A stretch of DNA of 56,852 nt, taken from an uncultured Saprospiraceae bacterium. GTDB lineage: Bacteria > Bacteroidota > Bacteroidia > Chitinophagales > Saprospiraceae. Of the stretch, positions 11,301-19,114 are shown piece by piece. Each line of letters starts with the position of its first letter. Within the stretch, counting starts at the first letter, position 1. Below the pieces are notes generated by a model. That model was not told the origin of the DNA and made no database searches. It was given only the letters and a program-made list of their open reading frames with translations. Position numbers and translations under genes: made by a program. The stretch is taken from NCBI GenBank assembly GCA_937923345.1, contig CAKZVJ010000252.1:1-56852 (forward strand), read 5' to 3'.

Positions 11301-11511
11301 GAGTTCCTGATGTCCCCGAAGGGCATATGGTTTTTATGATATCCTCATTGTTAGAATATCTATTAAAACTTCCGCCCGAATCAAAAAAACTACCGGCACA
11401 TGAATTCACAGGAGTAGGATCCATAATGAAATTTTGTGCAGTGAGGCTACCTAACAGCATCAGGAAACTTACTGTTACAAAATACCACTTTAATATTTTT
11501 GATATGACCAC
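5317..11511 (-). CDS. Giant SprB-repeat adhesin with CUB, PKD and P-domains and a type-B T9SS C-terminal domain
   Basis: This 2064-residue surface protein has a signal peptide (about 1-25) and a CUB-like domain (27-147, with GPGDDLCIYDG). It continues with a PKD domain (about 174-254, FYWDFGDG...HTYQRSGGYTV) and two proprotein-convertase-type P-domains (about 337-484 and 624-734, each with a NG-W-L-x-I/L-x-D signature). A fibronectin-like part follows near 800-880, then 13 SprB repeats (about 880-1875) built on C-x-G-x-x-D-G...G-G-x-x-P-Y-x-x-x-W. The end is a gliding-motility-type C-terminal domain (VPTGFTPNADGNNDLL near 1975, then FRIYDRWGE, GWDGTFRG, SGIYVW). This is a type-B T9SS substrate, probably held at the surface as an adhesin. 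The start codon is GTG at 11511; the frame has a stop 27 bases upstream and no ATG before the signal peptide. The PorP/SprF gene follows directly. Confidence 0.93.
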   Translation of the reverse strand: MVISKILKWYFVTVSFLMLLGSLTAQNFIMDPTPVNSCAGSFFDSGGSFNRYSNNEDIIKTICPSGTSGTHIEMQFLTTDLGPGDDLCIYDGTSIAAPEIVCSSTQGNSANGAFKVAASAPNISGCLTFRFTSDNVGTGAGWEAVINCIPAHQQVIAELQSTNPASVPSTNGWIDICPGGSIEFTARGLYPQNGFNYSQSDATSNFYWDFGDGNIGLGPNVTHTYQRSGGYTVQLVIEDVQGCTNNNTIAQRVRVATKPTFDFDADFPSEVCANDTLRFLNNINESSSFITATPNEGRFDVQNGNVDSIPLPDGVNVAYESPVLLNEFIPGAVITNPAQIESICINIEHSYVRDLDISLVCPNGNVMRLDTTNASFTLQTFLGVPYELDDNIPGNTDPPIPGTGYTYCFTPNAQFGTFFQQALMQPPRTSLPEGDYTPIDGFQTLIGCPLNGEWKLVIEDRLNMDNGWLFWWSIDFIDALKPPAETYTPNINTWGWVDNGTMIFNDQDSMLSVPGAAGTLNYIFEVVDDFGCTFDTTITYSVLSEADPRCFFCDDVVGMAPDQNICEGEEVPLEAIYNGFDETTIPFVNNTNVDFGATSNPPSDPLESDIAVAGASPGVITNPMTDIASVCIDIDSGEAGDLQIYLQAPSGEILELTTNNGGTGDNFTGTCFRPNLSLPNITSGSAPFTGDWLPEGNWSNLIGSQVNGRWTLLLSDGFGALEVNTLLSWSISFNSENIVEYSWSPSLGLSCNDCPDPNASPNVTTEYIVNIRDGFGCSGFDTIVVSVVPDLASPIVDIEDPAPGVLVFEWLDVPNASSYEVNLNGGGWFPPNNGSLSHFLTGLIMGDSVDFKVRGITDIGSCNREETCISIIYGECFLSAEPSVIREISCFGADDAAIAANVMNSTPPLVFTLDGTVSQALSVFQGVGPGMHNIVVEDADGCLDTVFFDLVEPPVIQIDTMSTDVTCAGGNDGTLFASATGGVGNFDYLWTTVPTTFDSVSINQGPGSYTVQVTDENGCRTTATARIGEPSPIMVTLLEEEPSCNGGRDGTISTTVIGGAMPYSYEWEHGEFTADIFVEAGNYTLTVTDANLCEQIASIQILEPDPLEASAVGMDASCHNTLDGSATIDLVGSGPFSFLWDDPMSQTTQTAVNLAPGVYNFTLTDESTGCNSVGFVGIGAPSEVMATTTSQRTSCFGGNDGTATVDVVGGVMPYSFLWNDSAGQTTQTAINLVSGDYEVIITDGRGCSTTRTAFVDTSSEIVLSVDSTFASCIENADGSASVFPIGGTGFYTYEWNDPMNQTTSLAEDLAVGFYTVTVTDSNMCEVTEDIEVIAGDPVRIDSIVGTMPSCFGENDGTLVGFISGGEAPYSYLWCDDNGQFQNPATMLFAGNYCLTVTDENGCTADGTVVLNEPDLLEINSLVTDIDCFGAANGVIDAVVTGGTYPYEYTINNQVVTDSIIQNLDVGNYIVLVTDRNDCTAQEMITISEPSDSISIDVLQRDTSCFGEAASVVEITASGGTGTNYDFAWSDSALPNSNVVTGLLAQTYIVTVSDENQCTFVDSIAVVEFDEIEIQMLSGLPTCNGFEDAIVAANTVMGGAGEGVIENYTYSWENYPNETTNILRNVPGGAWYQVTVTDRAGCTAIGRDSVGQPDPIQFNINKSNPSCYEVCDGFIEISNVTGAISTPIIEWSTGETTPRIEDLCGGNFLVTITDGNGCRALASVNLNEPDELISELEITDNICAGELEGVIVAEVVGGSVPYQFDWSNGESGLPFISDLSDGDYSVVITDANGCVLNDTTNLTAPEALMIEAEVNDITCFDGSDGSYTLNVTGGQAPYRFSTDGEFFTPQNIRVGLETGPYPVFVRDSRGCTWDSLIQIGTVPKFELFAGEDQFIEIGDTARLDVVLFNPVGIPEIVWSSVTDFDLSCDECSSTSVSPLFTATYEAYGIDENGCESNDFVTVFVSKTAQIMVPTGFTPNADGNNDLLIVHGKSKNIVRINEFRIYDRWGETVYENNNFDINDTAIGWDGTFRGEEMDSGIYVWVLEVQFEDGSTDNFTGHTTLIR

Positions 11512-11671
11512 GATCTTTTCTTCTACTTTAATTACTCAAAATTCAATCACTCGATTAACCTACACGACTTTTCAAAAGCAATTGCTTGAATTTCAAACAA
11601 TTAACAAAACAACCTTGAAAAGCTATTTATATTATACGTGCCTGTTATGGATGTATTGCTGAAACCCGACA

Positions 11672-11679
11672 CAAATATA
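11672..11679 (-). promoter_or_regulatory. Candidate -7 element upstream of the giant adhesin
   Basis: Read on the minus strand this is TATATTTG, an exact TAnnTTTG match to the Bacteroidota primary-sigma -7 element. It would give a leader of about 150 bases. No TTG was found at the usual spacing upstream, so support is partial. Confidence 0.3.
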
Positions 11680-11949
11680 AATTATTAGGCAATCTATAAG
11701 CTCATATTTGCGCTATTGATTACGTATTTTCACTATATATGACCATTTCACACTCTTAAGAGTATGCTTTTTCAATTTTCGTACACACTAGGTGACAAAA
11801 TTTTCTGGTTAAGTGCTTTCTGCACTTTGTAACAATTAATGTTGCTTTTATAAATTGGCGAGCTTGGTATTTTTACAAGTCGTTTTGTTATTTGATTTGC
11901 CATCAGAAAAATGGGATAAAAAATATCAATTATTTGCCAATTGTATCAT

Positions 11950-11998
11950 AATAATGTACACTTACATTATTGTTCATAATGCTAAATTGCCAGCATTA
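11950..11998. promoter_or_regulatory. Two adjacent inverted repeats upstream of the alpha/beta hydrolase
   Basis: The first repeat is AATAATGTA/TACATTATT (11950-11971, 4-base centre). The second is ATAATGC/GCATTAT, with arms at 11976-11982 and 11992-11998. They lie 33-81 bases before the hydrolase start and could be operators or leader hairpins. A Shine-Dalgarno-like AAGGAG sits at 12018-12023, 7 bases from the ATG, which is unusual in this phylum. Confidence 0.35.
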
Positions 11999-12030
11999 TA
12001 GACTCAATTCACACGCTAAGGAGCATACAA

Positions 12031-12858
12031 ATGAAGTTGATAACTGGGATAATTTTGGTTTTGCTATTATTGGGGATAATTCTGGTATTAATTACTACCA
12101 TAATATATCTCACTCAAGAGCAGTTTTTCTTTTATCCTACAAAATTAAGTCCAAACTATCCCTATGAACAATTTTCGGGTCATGAGGAGCTGTTCTTCAA
12201 AACACCGAATGATGGGAATATAAACGCGTTGATGTTTAAAACATCAAACTCTAAAGGAGTGGTTTTTTATAACCATGGAAATTCTCGCTCACTGGATGAT
12301 TGGGGTTGGGTTCATAAAGACTTCATTCCCAAAGGTTATGACCTACTTATTTACGACTTTCGGACTTTTGGGAAGAGCACAGGTAAGATTATGGAGCGTA
12401 ACCTATATGAAGATGCACGACATCTGATGCATTATTTATTAAAGTCTTATTCTAAAGAGAACATAGTAGTATATGGACGTTCATTAGGCGCTTCGATAGC
12501 TACTCAAATGGCTACTGAACTGAATTGCAAATGCCTCATCTTAGAGACTCCTTTTAGCAGTATGCTTAGCATGGTGCACGCTAGCACTCCATTTATTCCG
12601 GTAAAACTCATTTTGAGATATAAATTTAATAATCGAAGAAAAATGAGAAAACTAAAGTGCCCTGTACATATCTTTCATGGTACAAAAGATGAACTTATTC
12701 CTCTGCGTCATTCTAAAAGACTGAAGCAAGCAAATAGTCATCCTCAAAGTACCTTAACGATTGTTGAAGGTGGAAATCATAACAACCTCACGGAATTTGA
12801 TATATTTCAAACGGTATTAAAGAATATTTTGGATAGACAAGGTTCTCCTCAAGCATAA
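12031..12858 (+). CDS. Membrane-anchored alpha/beta hydrolase (serine hydrolase)
   Basis: This 275-residue protein has an N-terminal hydrophobic anchor (residues 4-27). The alpha/beta-hydrolase core follows, with an oxyanion strand VVFYNHGNSRSL (77-88), nucleophile elbow GRSLG (Ser151), acid Asp220 in HGTKDELIP, and catalytic His250 in GGNHNN. The arrangement matches the family of ABHD13/YfhR-type hydrolases, which includes esterases and peptidase-like members; the substrate is unknown. The ATG is chosen for the AAGGAG 7 bases upstream and because it begins the membrane anchor. The gene converges on the dockerin-tailed gene, with only 10 bases between the two stops. Confidence 0.85.
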   Translation: MKLITGIILVLLLLGIILVLITTIIYLTQEQFFFYPTKLSPNYPYEQFSGHEELFFKTPNDGNINALMFKTSNSKGVVFYNHGNSRSLDDWGWVHKDFIPKGYDLLIYDFRTFGKSTGKIMERNLYEDARHLMHYLLKSYSKENIVVYGRSLGASIATQMATELNCKCLILETPFSSMLSMVHASTPFIPVKLILRYKFNNRRKMRKLKCPVHIFHGTKDELIPLRHSKRLKQANSHPQSTLTIVEGGNHNNLTEFDIFQTVLKNILDRQGSPQA

Positions 12859-12868
12859 AATAAGTCTA

Positions 12869-14407
12869 TTATTTGAAGGATAAATCTACGTCTCCCAACT
12901 TGACCAAAATTACTTGCAAATTGTGATTGTTGACATCCACCTTAGCTCCTTGCAAAGTATCCCAATGTTGAATTAGAGGGTTGGTATTTGGTGTAAAAAG
13001 ATATGACTTTGAGACGAACTGAACGACCGGAGCAAATACTTCATCTCCTTGTAAATCATGCAGCAATATTCGTCTCAGCAATACCTCATCCATCACGTTT
13101 AATATCCCATCTCCATTAAGGTCTGCAGCAATGTATTGATAAGGTGAAGTAAAAATTTCTATGCCTAGGATATGTCGATTTAACATTCTTAAATCTTTTG
13201 CGGATATAGCCGCTGAAGTTTTGATATCTCGACCAAATTGCGCTGTATAATTGCCAAAGACGATCCGCTCTAAAAGAAATAATCCGTTAGTATCAGAGAC
13301 TGCAGATTCTACAACTTCTCCATCCAATTGCAGCGACAGCCTAACATTCCTAATTGGGACTCCAAGTGCACTTTCTACCGAACCTGTTACGGAAAAGACC
13401 TCGAATAGATCACAGTAATTATTCGGATCAATAAGTTCAATCGCCACTTCTACACTTTCTTTCCATCCACTTTCGTCCACTATATCAATATATACAGTTT
13501 GTACTTTATTTAGGTCCTCACAATCAAATAAAGTCTTAGAAAGTTGAATATCTACAGCGGTGCAGGATTTTACATTATTTAGGAATTCATCAGGAGAAAG
13601 GACGAATTGCTTATCTTCTCCTATATTAAAAGTATATAATTCATCGAAGCTAATTTGGGGTTGACTACAACTTAGCTCTTCAATAGTTTCTTCCAGCAAG
13701 GCCAACCAGCCTCCATCTTGTGATCCTACTGGAACTGCATTCCACCAGCCCCAACCAAAATAAACAATACTGCCTTCACCTAAGGGAAATTGAGCAACTG
13801 CAACATCGCTCAATACTTCAGTATTGTGATAGATTATTTTCATCCCTTCCACAAAACCATTTTGCAAATACACTATCGCATTATTGTTTTCTATTACATC
13901 TGGAGCATTAGAGAAGTCACCAGGAAGTAAAATAGAACTCTTTGTACAAGTTCCTGTCAGCACGGGTTCACCTCCGGCAATTTGAGCTCCTAGTAAGTTA
14001 TTCATGAGATCAATTGCATTATCGTTATTTGCCGTCTCAGCAGCCACTACACCCATCAAGATAAGTCCACCGCCATTTTCGATATAAGTATCAAGAAATG
14101 AAATTTGAGTACTGAACTCTGTATCCAATAGTGATAATTTTTCCAATTCCGGAATTATGAGTACATCAATATTGAGATGCTCAATATCCTTGAGTTCTTG
14201 AAAAGTAATCACATTATGCCCCAGATATTCTAAGGTAGCTTTGATATTAGACGCCTCAGCAAAGAGATCTCCGTCAATAATATCTAAATATTCAGGATTG
14301 TAGAATAGCCCTATATCTCGAGCTTCTAGCGTATAAGATAGTAGGCAGCAAAGAGCCATAGCCATATAGACTAGATATGTGTGTAGCGCCCCTTTTAGCC
14401 GGTTCAT
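12869..14407 (-). CDS. Secreted protein with Rossmann-like N-domain and dockerin-like C-terminal tail
   Basis: This 512-residue protein has a signal peptide (about 1-29). An alpha/beta domain follows (30-235), with YLGHNVITF, VLIIPELEKL, ENGGGLILMG and GSIVYFGWGWW, resembling class-I glutamine-amidotransferase-like/ThuA folds without a visible catalytic triad. After a linker domain (about 240-340) comes a carboxypeptidase-regulatory-like segment (about 345-395, FSVTGSVE...VSDTNGLFLLERI). The end is a dockerin-like pair, ISAKDLRMLNRHILGI and AADLNGDGILNVMDEVLLRRILL, and the protein finishes at VKLGDVDLSFK. That end resembles the 'KIGDVNG' end of dockerin-like proteins in Saprospiria. There is no T9SS tail. 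The function is unknown; the tail suggests calcium-dependent attachment to a partner. Confidence 0.65.
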   Translation of the reverse strand: MNRLKGALHTYLVYMAMALCCLLSYTLEARDIGLFYNPEYLDIIDGDLFAEASNIKATLEYLGHNVITFQELKDIEHLNIDVLIIPELEKLSLLDTEFSTQISFLDTYIENGGGLILMGVVAAETANNDNAIDLMNNLLGAQIAGGEPVLTGTCTKSSILLPGDFSNAPDVIENNNAIVYLQNGFVEGMKIIYHNTEVLSDVAVAQFPLGEGSIVYFGWGWWNAVPVGSQDGGWLALLEETIEELSCSQPQISFDELYTFNIGEDKQFVLSPDEFLNNVKSCTAVDIQLSKTLFDCEDLNKVQTVYIDIVDESGWKESVEVAIELIDPNNYCDLFEVFSVTGSVESALGVPIRNVRLSLQLDGEVVESAVSDTNGLFLLERIVFGNYTAQFGRDIKTSAAISAKDLRMLNRHILGIEIFTSPYQYIAADLNGDGILNVMDEVLLRRILLHDLQGDEVFAPVVQFVSKSYLFTPNTNPLIQHWDTLQGAKVDVNNHNLQVILVKLGDVDLSFK

Positions 14408-14794
14408 AGATTATGATTCCAATGAATAGAGTTGTAGCCTAGACTAGAACTCAAAAAAAAGGGGGAATTCTCTCTGGATTGAGTGTTAGAGAAATATAAA
14501 TTTACTGGATTTGACCTTCTGTATAAATACCCTGAAACGGCTATTTAGCGCAGTAGTTAAAAAGTTAATACATAAGTGTAGGGCAGCATGTAAGGTACTT
14601 ATGCTGAAAGGCGAAACCTCCCATAAGAAGAGCAAGTAAAAGGCATTAGGAGCCTTTATGGATATAGAAGAGATTAGTCCTAAAAGACAGAAACCAGCTA
14701 CTCAATAGAGCACCCGGTTCCTGCATTTTGGAAAAGATATTTTTAAATAAGTCTACCTTATCATTTTATAGTTTGGAAATTTCCGAAACCATTA
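14408..14794. other. Intergenic spacer with a weak terminator for the upstream SprB-repeat gene
   Basis: No gene was seen. On the minus strand an AAAGGC/GCCTTT hairpin with trailing Ts (14638-14657) lies about 137 bases after the stop of the SprB-repeat gene and is a weak terminator candidate. The remaining sequence shows no further structure I could support. Confidence 0.35.
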
Positions 14795-17700
14795 TTAATT
14801 AACCTTAGTGAATCTGATTAATTCAACTTGATCATTGCTGTGTGTAACTCTCAAGAAGTAAACACCCGCTGGTAGATTATCAGTATTAATTTCTTCTTTT
14901 GTGTAGCTTGAAGCATCCATCATCATTCCAGCCTTAGAAATACCAGCCGGAGATAAAATTTCAACTCTAACTTCACCTTCAATAATATTGAAGTTTTCAA
15001 GAGTAAATGTGCTCGTTACAGGATTTGGATAGATACCAAATGCTTTTTCACTTTCAATAGTAAACATCTGTTGAGAGATGTCAGAGAAAGTATAGGTACC
15101 ATTTTCCATTATTCTTCTAACTCTATAGTAGTTCATTCCTTTTTCTGGAGATTCATCTACAAAATTGTAAAGATTCAACTCAGCAGTTACAGAAGGAACA
15201 TCCGCAATAGTGGTGAAGTTAGCCCCATCCGTCGAACGCTCTACAGAATAAGTAGTCCCTTCAACATCATTGCTTGTGATCCATCCCACTTGTACAGCAT
15301 CATCTTGAGACAAGCTAGTAGTGATGGTAATAATCTGAGAACAAGACTCCACTTCGATACAAACGATGTTTGATTCAAAGATAAACTCAGGACATCCTTC
15401 TCTTCTAGCACAACGTGCATAGTATCTAGTTTGGAAAGTAGGACCCAACTGTAAGCATTCCGTATTGCTATTTGGTAACGGAGTCCATGTATTTGGATTA
15501 GGTACTCCAGGTGTAGGAGAGCAAATCCACAAGTACTCAATTGGAGCCGATCCACCACCAGCGGCAGGCGTAATGCTTTCGATTTTATCTGGTGTCTCAC
15601 CAGCACAAATAGTCTGTCCATCAGCTACTTGACCACCATTGTTTACATTATTGCATATTTCAACTACCCCAGCATCAAATGAGAATTGATCCTTATCATT
15701 AACGCCGTCTCCATTCATATCAATAGTTTCTGGAAGACCATCACCATCTGCATCGATAATATCGAAAGGCATAGTTTTGCCCGTTTCAGGATCAACGTCT
15801 GAATCTAGGTTATCATCATTGTTCATAGGATCAGTACTAGATCCTGTACCATCACCGTCAATACAAGTGTACCTAACATCGTTCAATACCACTGTAGCAA
15901 AAAACTGTAAATAGTAAGTACCCTCTTCTAAACAAATAAATTCATAAAATCCATTGGCATCTGTATTGGTTGATTCGATGATAACATCATCACCATTACA
16001 AGCAATACCGTCAGGACCTGGTCCCATAAGGTTTACAGGTACACCCTCGATTCCTTGTTCGTTTTGGTCTTGTAGGCAATCTTCACTGTTATCTAACCAT
16101 ACATAGTTTCCAATGGTAAAACCATTAGCTGCTAGCGTTACTGAAGATACTTGAGTACATCCAGAAAGTACATCCGTCACAGTCACTGAGTAATCTCCTT
16201 CTGGAAGATCAGTGATCGTTTGTGTAGTAGCTCCATTGCTCCATTCGAAAGTGAAGTCGCCGTTTCCACCAGATACATCCACTGACGCTTCTCCGTCTGC
16301 TCCGCCACAGTCTGTAATTGGAGAAGATTCAGTCGCAGTAGCTTCAAATATTCCCACAGTAGCCATGGTAGTAGAAGTAGAAGTACATCCGTTTCCACTT
16401 GTAGCTACAACAGTAATGGTATAGGTACCAGGCATCATCATATTATAAGAAACTTCTGCTCCCGTTGGGTCAACTGTTCCGCCTGAAGCAGTCCAAGCAA
16501 ATGTTGCATTTGGATCAGATGATTCAGCCGTCAAAGTAATAGGTGACATCGGTGCACAAATCGTGTTGCCATTTGGATCGTCAGTGATAGTCACATCAGG
16601 CCCTTCAAGAACTGTAACAGTTGCCATAGCCACTGCCATACATCCTTCTGGTGAAGTTACAGATACAAGGATCTGATAATCTCCTGGCATCATCATCGTA
16701 TAAGTAGAAGTAGGCTGATCCGTAGTGCTTAATAAACCTGCAGAAGCAAACCACTCATATGTAAGGTCATCAGAAGATGCTGTAGTTGTTATTTCTAATG
16801 GCTCTCCAGGGCAAATCGTAGCGTTAGTAGGATCCACACTTATCGTAGGAACTTCATTTCTGATGACTTCGATAGGGTCACTCAAAGAAAGACATCCTTC
16901 AAGCTCAGTTGCATCTGCTCCGATCTCCAAACCAGTGATGTCACCATCAAAGTTTAGGTACCAAATCAAGCAATTTCCTGGAGGAGTTGGTTCGAAATTG
17001 AATGGTGGAAGCATTGGCAATTCGAGTATGATACCATTTCCATCAGTGATAATCCATGCACTATTTGCACCCATACCTGGGTCATCAATGGTAACATCTA
17101 CTATATCATCCTCCATGTCGCCTACACAAAACTCAGTAGGGTCTGTAGTAGAAATGGTAGCTGGTTCGGTAGACAATCTATCAACTGGAATGTTATTTGA
17201 AAGGTCAAAACAACCTTCTATATCACTTGCATTATTTCCAACTTCAGCTCCACTTATCACTCCATCATATACCAAGTACCAAAGTAAACAAAGACCTGGT
17301 CCAGCTCCATCTAAGTCAATAACATTAGTAGGCGGCAATGCAAGAATGTTTCCATTTGCATCCGTAACTACCCATTGAGCTGTTACACCAGGGGTAGCAC
17401 CATCAACCATAACAGTGATAGGATCAGGAGTTCCATCACCTGCACAAATTGTAGTAGGGTCGTTAGTAGAAATAGTACCTGCGTCTGGAGCTGAACTTCC
17501 TTCAACTTCTACAGATAATGTAACCATACATCCTTGCGCATCAGTAATGGTGACATTATATACACCTGGTGCTAAGTTTGTGATCGTAGCAGTAGTACCA
17601 CCAGTGCTCCATAGGTACGTGTATGGAGGTACTCCTCCTGTACCCATAGCAGTAGCTGATCCATCATTCGTACCACAATCCGTAGCAGTACTAGATACAT

Positions 17701-18550
17701 TACCATCAAGCGTAGAACCGCCGCCACCAACTACTACAGTAGCCACTCCTTGGCATCCATCAGCAGAAGTAACTGTAACGGTATAGGTGCCAGGTGCTAA
17801 TCCTGAGATAGTTTGCGTAGTACCCCCGTTGCTCCAACTGTATGTATAAGGAGCCATTCCACCAGTAGGATTAGCTGTCGCAGTACCGTTATCATCAGAG
17901 CAAGCAGCATCTGTGCTGGTAGCGCTTACGTTCAAATTGCCTTGAGAACCCACAAAAACAGTAGATGAATTTGAGCATCCTTGCGAATCTGTAACCGTAA
18001 CGCTTATTTCTCCAGGACACAGACCAACTGCAATGGCTGTAGTCTGACCATCACTCCACAAATATGTGTATGGTGGTGCACCTAGCATAGCGTGTGGGTC
18101 AGCTGTACCATCACACGAACCACAAGAGGCAGGTGTAGAAGTAGGCATTAACCAAATTCCCTCAGGCCCTATTTCTACAGTAACTACAGTGGAAGCAACA
18201 CATCCAGTTGCATCTGTAACAGTAACTCCATAATCTCCTGGAAGTAATCCAAAAAGATTGCTCGAAGTAGATCCCGTAGACCATAAATAAGATAGAGGTT
18301 CAACTCCGCCATTATTAATAACAGTCGCAGAACCATCTGCGCTAATATTACATGTAGCGAAAGATGCATTTGGCGTTATAGAAAACGCAACATCATCAAT
18401 TGAAATGTATTCATTTTCAAGATTTGTATCCGAAAGAGAGCTTGTCCCCGCAGAAAGATTCACAATAGCAACTCCTAAAAAGAGTAGCATCATCGTGAAT
18501 GACATCGTTTTGGTTAAAAATTTGTTCGATAGTAAGTACATCTTTTCCAT
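14795..18550 (-). CDS. SprB-repeat surface protein with SdrD-B-like and FN3 domains and a type-A T9SS tail
   Basis: This 1251-residue protein has a signal peptide (about 1-38) and four SprB repeats (about 60-345, with PYTYLWS and LAPGTYTVTVT units). Two copies of an unnamed ~100-residue module follow (about 360-458 and 465-565, sharing IS-T-DPT-C-GD, GPG-CL-WYL-(Y/F)DG and GC-(D/S)LS). Two PKD/Ig-like stretches (565-745) contain MMMPG motifs. A fifth SprB repeat (740-803) leads to an SdrD-B-like domain (813-963, YVWLDNSEDCLQDQNEQGIEGV with Asp-rich ends), an Ig-like part, an FN3-like domain (1073-1163) and a type-A T9SS sorting domain (FGIYPNPVTSTFTLENF ... FTKVN). It is probably an exported adhesin. 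A TTG-N20-TACTTTTG promoter lies upstream. Confidence 0.9.
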   Translation of the reverse strand: MEKMYLLSNKFLTKTMSFTMMLLFLGVAIVNLSAGTSSLSDTNLENEYISIDDVAFSITPNASFATCNISADGSATVINNGGVEPLSYLWSTGSTSSNLFGLLPGDYGVTVTDATGCVASTVVTVEIGPEGIWLMPTSTPASCGSCDGTADPHAMLGAPPYTYLWSDGQTTAIAVGLCPGEISVTVTDSQGCSNSSTVFVGSQGNLNVSATSTDAACSDDNGTATANPTGGMAPYTYSWSNGGTTQTISGLAPGTYTVTVTSADGCQGVATVVVGGGGSTLDGNVSSTATDCGTNDGSATAMGTGGVPPYTYLWSTGGTTATITNLAPGVYNVTITDAQGCMVTLSVEVEGSSAPDAGTISTNDPTTICAGDGTPDPITVMVDGATPGVTAQWVVTDANGNILALPPTNVIDLDGAGPGLCLLWYLVYDGVISGAEVGNNASDIEGCFDLSNNIPVDRLSTEPATISTTDPTEFCVGDMEDDIVDVTIDDPGMGANSAWIITDGNGIILELPMLPPFNFEPTPPGNCLIWYLNFDGDITGLEIGADATELEGCLSLSDPIEVIRNEVPTISVDPTNATICPGEPLEITTTASSDDLTYEWFASAGLLSTTDQPTSTYTMMMPGDYQILVSVTSPEGCMAVAMATVTVLEGPDVTITDDPNGNTICAPMSPITLTAESSDPNATFAWTASGGTVDPTGAEVSYNMMMPGTYTITVVATSGNGCTSTSTTMATVGIFEATATESSPITDCGGADGEASVDVSGGNGDFTFEWSNGATTQTITDLPEGDYSVTVTDVLSGCTQVSSVTLAANGFTIGNYVWLDNSEDCLQDQNEQGIEGVPVNLMGPGPDGIACNGDDVIIESTNTDANGFYEFICLEEGTYYLQFFATVVLNDVRYTCIDGDGTGSSTDPMNNDDNLDSDVDPETGKTMPFDIIDADGDGLPETIDMNGDGVNDKDQFSFDAGVVEICNNVNNGGQVADGQTICAGETPDKIESITPAAGGGSAPIEYLWICSPTPGVPNPNTWTPLPNSNTECLQLGPTFQTRYYARCARREGCPEFIFESNIVCIEVESCSQIITITTSLSQDDAVQVGWITSNDVEGTTYSVERSTDGANFTTIADVPSVTAELNLYNFVDESPEKGMNYYRVRRIMENGTYTFSDISQQMFTIESEKAFGIYPNPVTSTFTLENFNIIEGEVRVEILSPAGISKAGMMMDASSYTKEEINTDNLPAGVYFLRVTHSNDQVELIRFTKVN

Positions 18551-18733
18551 ACTTTAGTGTAAGTGATTTAGTAATGTATTTTGTTATATAATACGATAGA
18601 TGCACAACAACATAACTGTTATAGACAAATATCATTCTTATGATAATTCTTTTCAAATACGGTTTATGGAAAATATAGGGGTATACTTTGTTCTCAATAT
18701 TTCAAATTGAGATGGCTTTCAGGTTGGCAATGT

Positions 18734-18764
18734 CAAAAGTAGTACATACTTAAGACTTATACAA
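18734..18764 (-). promoter_or_regulatory. Candidate promoter of the SprB-repeat gene
   Basis: On the minus strand a TTG (18762-18764) is followed after 20 bases by TACTTTTG (18734-18741). This matches the Bacteroidota TTG-N17/23-TAnnTTTG promoter. The predicted leader is about 175 bases. The rest of the 18551-19114 spacer is very AT-rich and I saw no gene or clear terminator in it. Confidence 0.5.
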
Positions 18765-19114
18765 GGTTTGTTCTATGTCGAATGTACTATTTAGATGTAT
18801 AATTTTAGAAAAGTAACACTGTATATATGAAAAGAGTTCCCCTCTATATATAACTCTAACGTTTTCAATTATTTATGTGAATTTTTAAAGCGTAGAATTC
18901 CAGCTACCTTAAATAGGGTATTTCGTATAAAAAGTTAAATTTAACATATGTAAAATGCACTCTTTATAAAAATTTGCATACATATTAAGCATAAATCTAA
19001 TATGTAGTTAACAAACTAGTCAAGATTAAACGAGTCTCGATAAATGATAATATATGGTAATCTATACTCAAAATGTTATAGTTTCCCTAGCCAATTTTTT
19101 TTAACGAACCGTAG

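Noticed and set aside
5317-11511. DNA-level tandem repeats or a CRISPR array in the adhesin
   Set aside because: The repetition is at the protein level (SprB units of about 75-80 residues); the DNA of the units has diverged and no spacer-repeat pattern exists.
11327-11662. 111-codon plus-strand frame over the start of the giant adhesin
   Set aside because: It is antisense to the signal-peptide region, has no recognisable sequence, and overlaps the adhesin's promoter.
16725-17786. Long open frames on the plus strand inside the second SprB-repeat gene
   Set aside because: They are antisense to a repeat-rich gene with biased codons, have low-complexity Ser/Pro/Val composition, no domains and no promoter; they are shadows.
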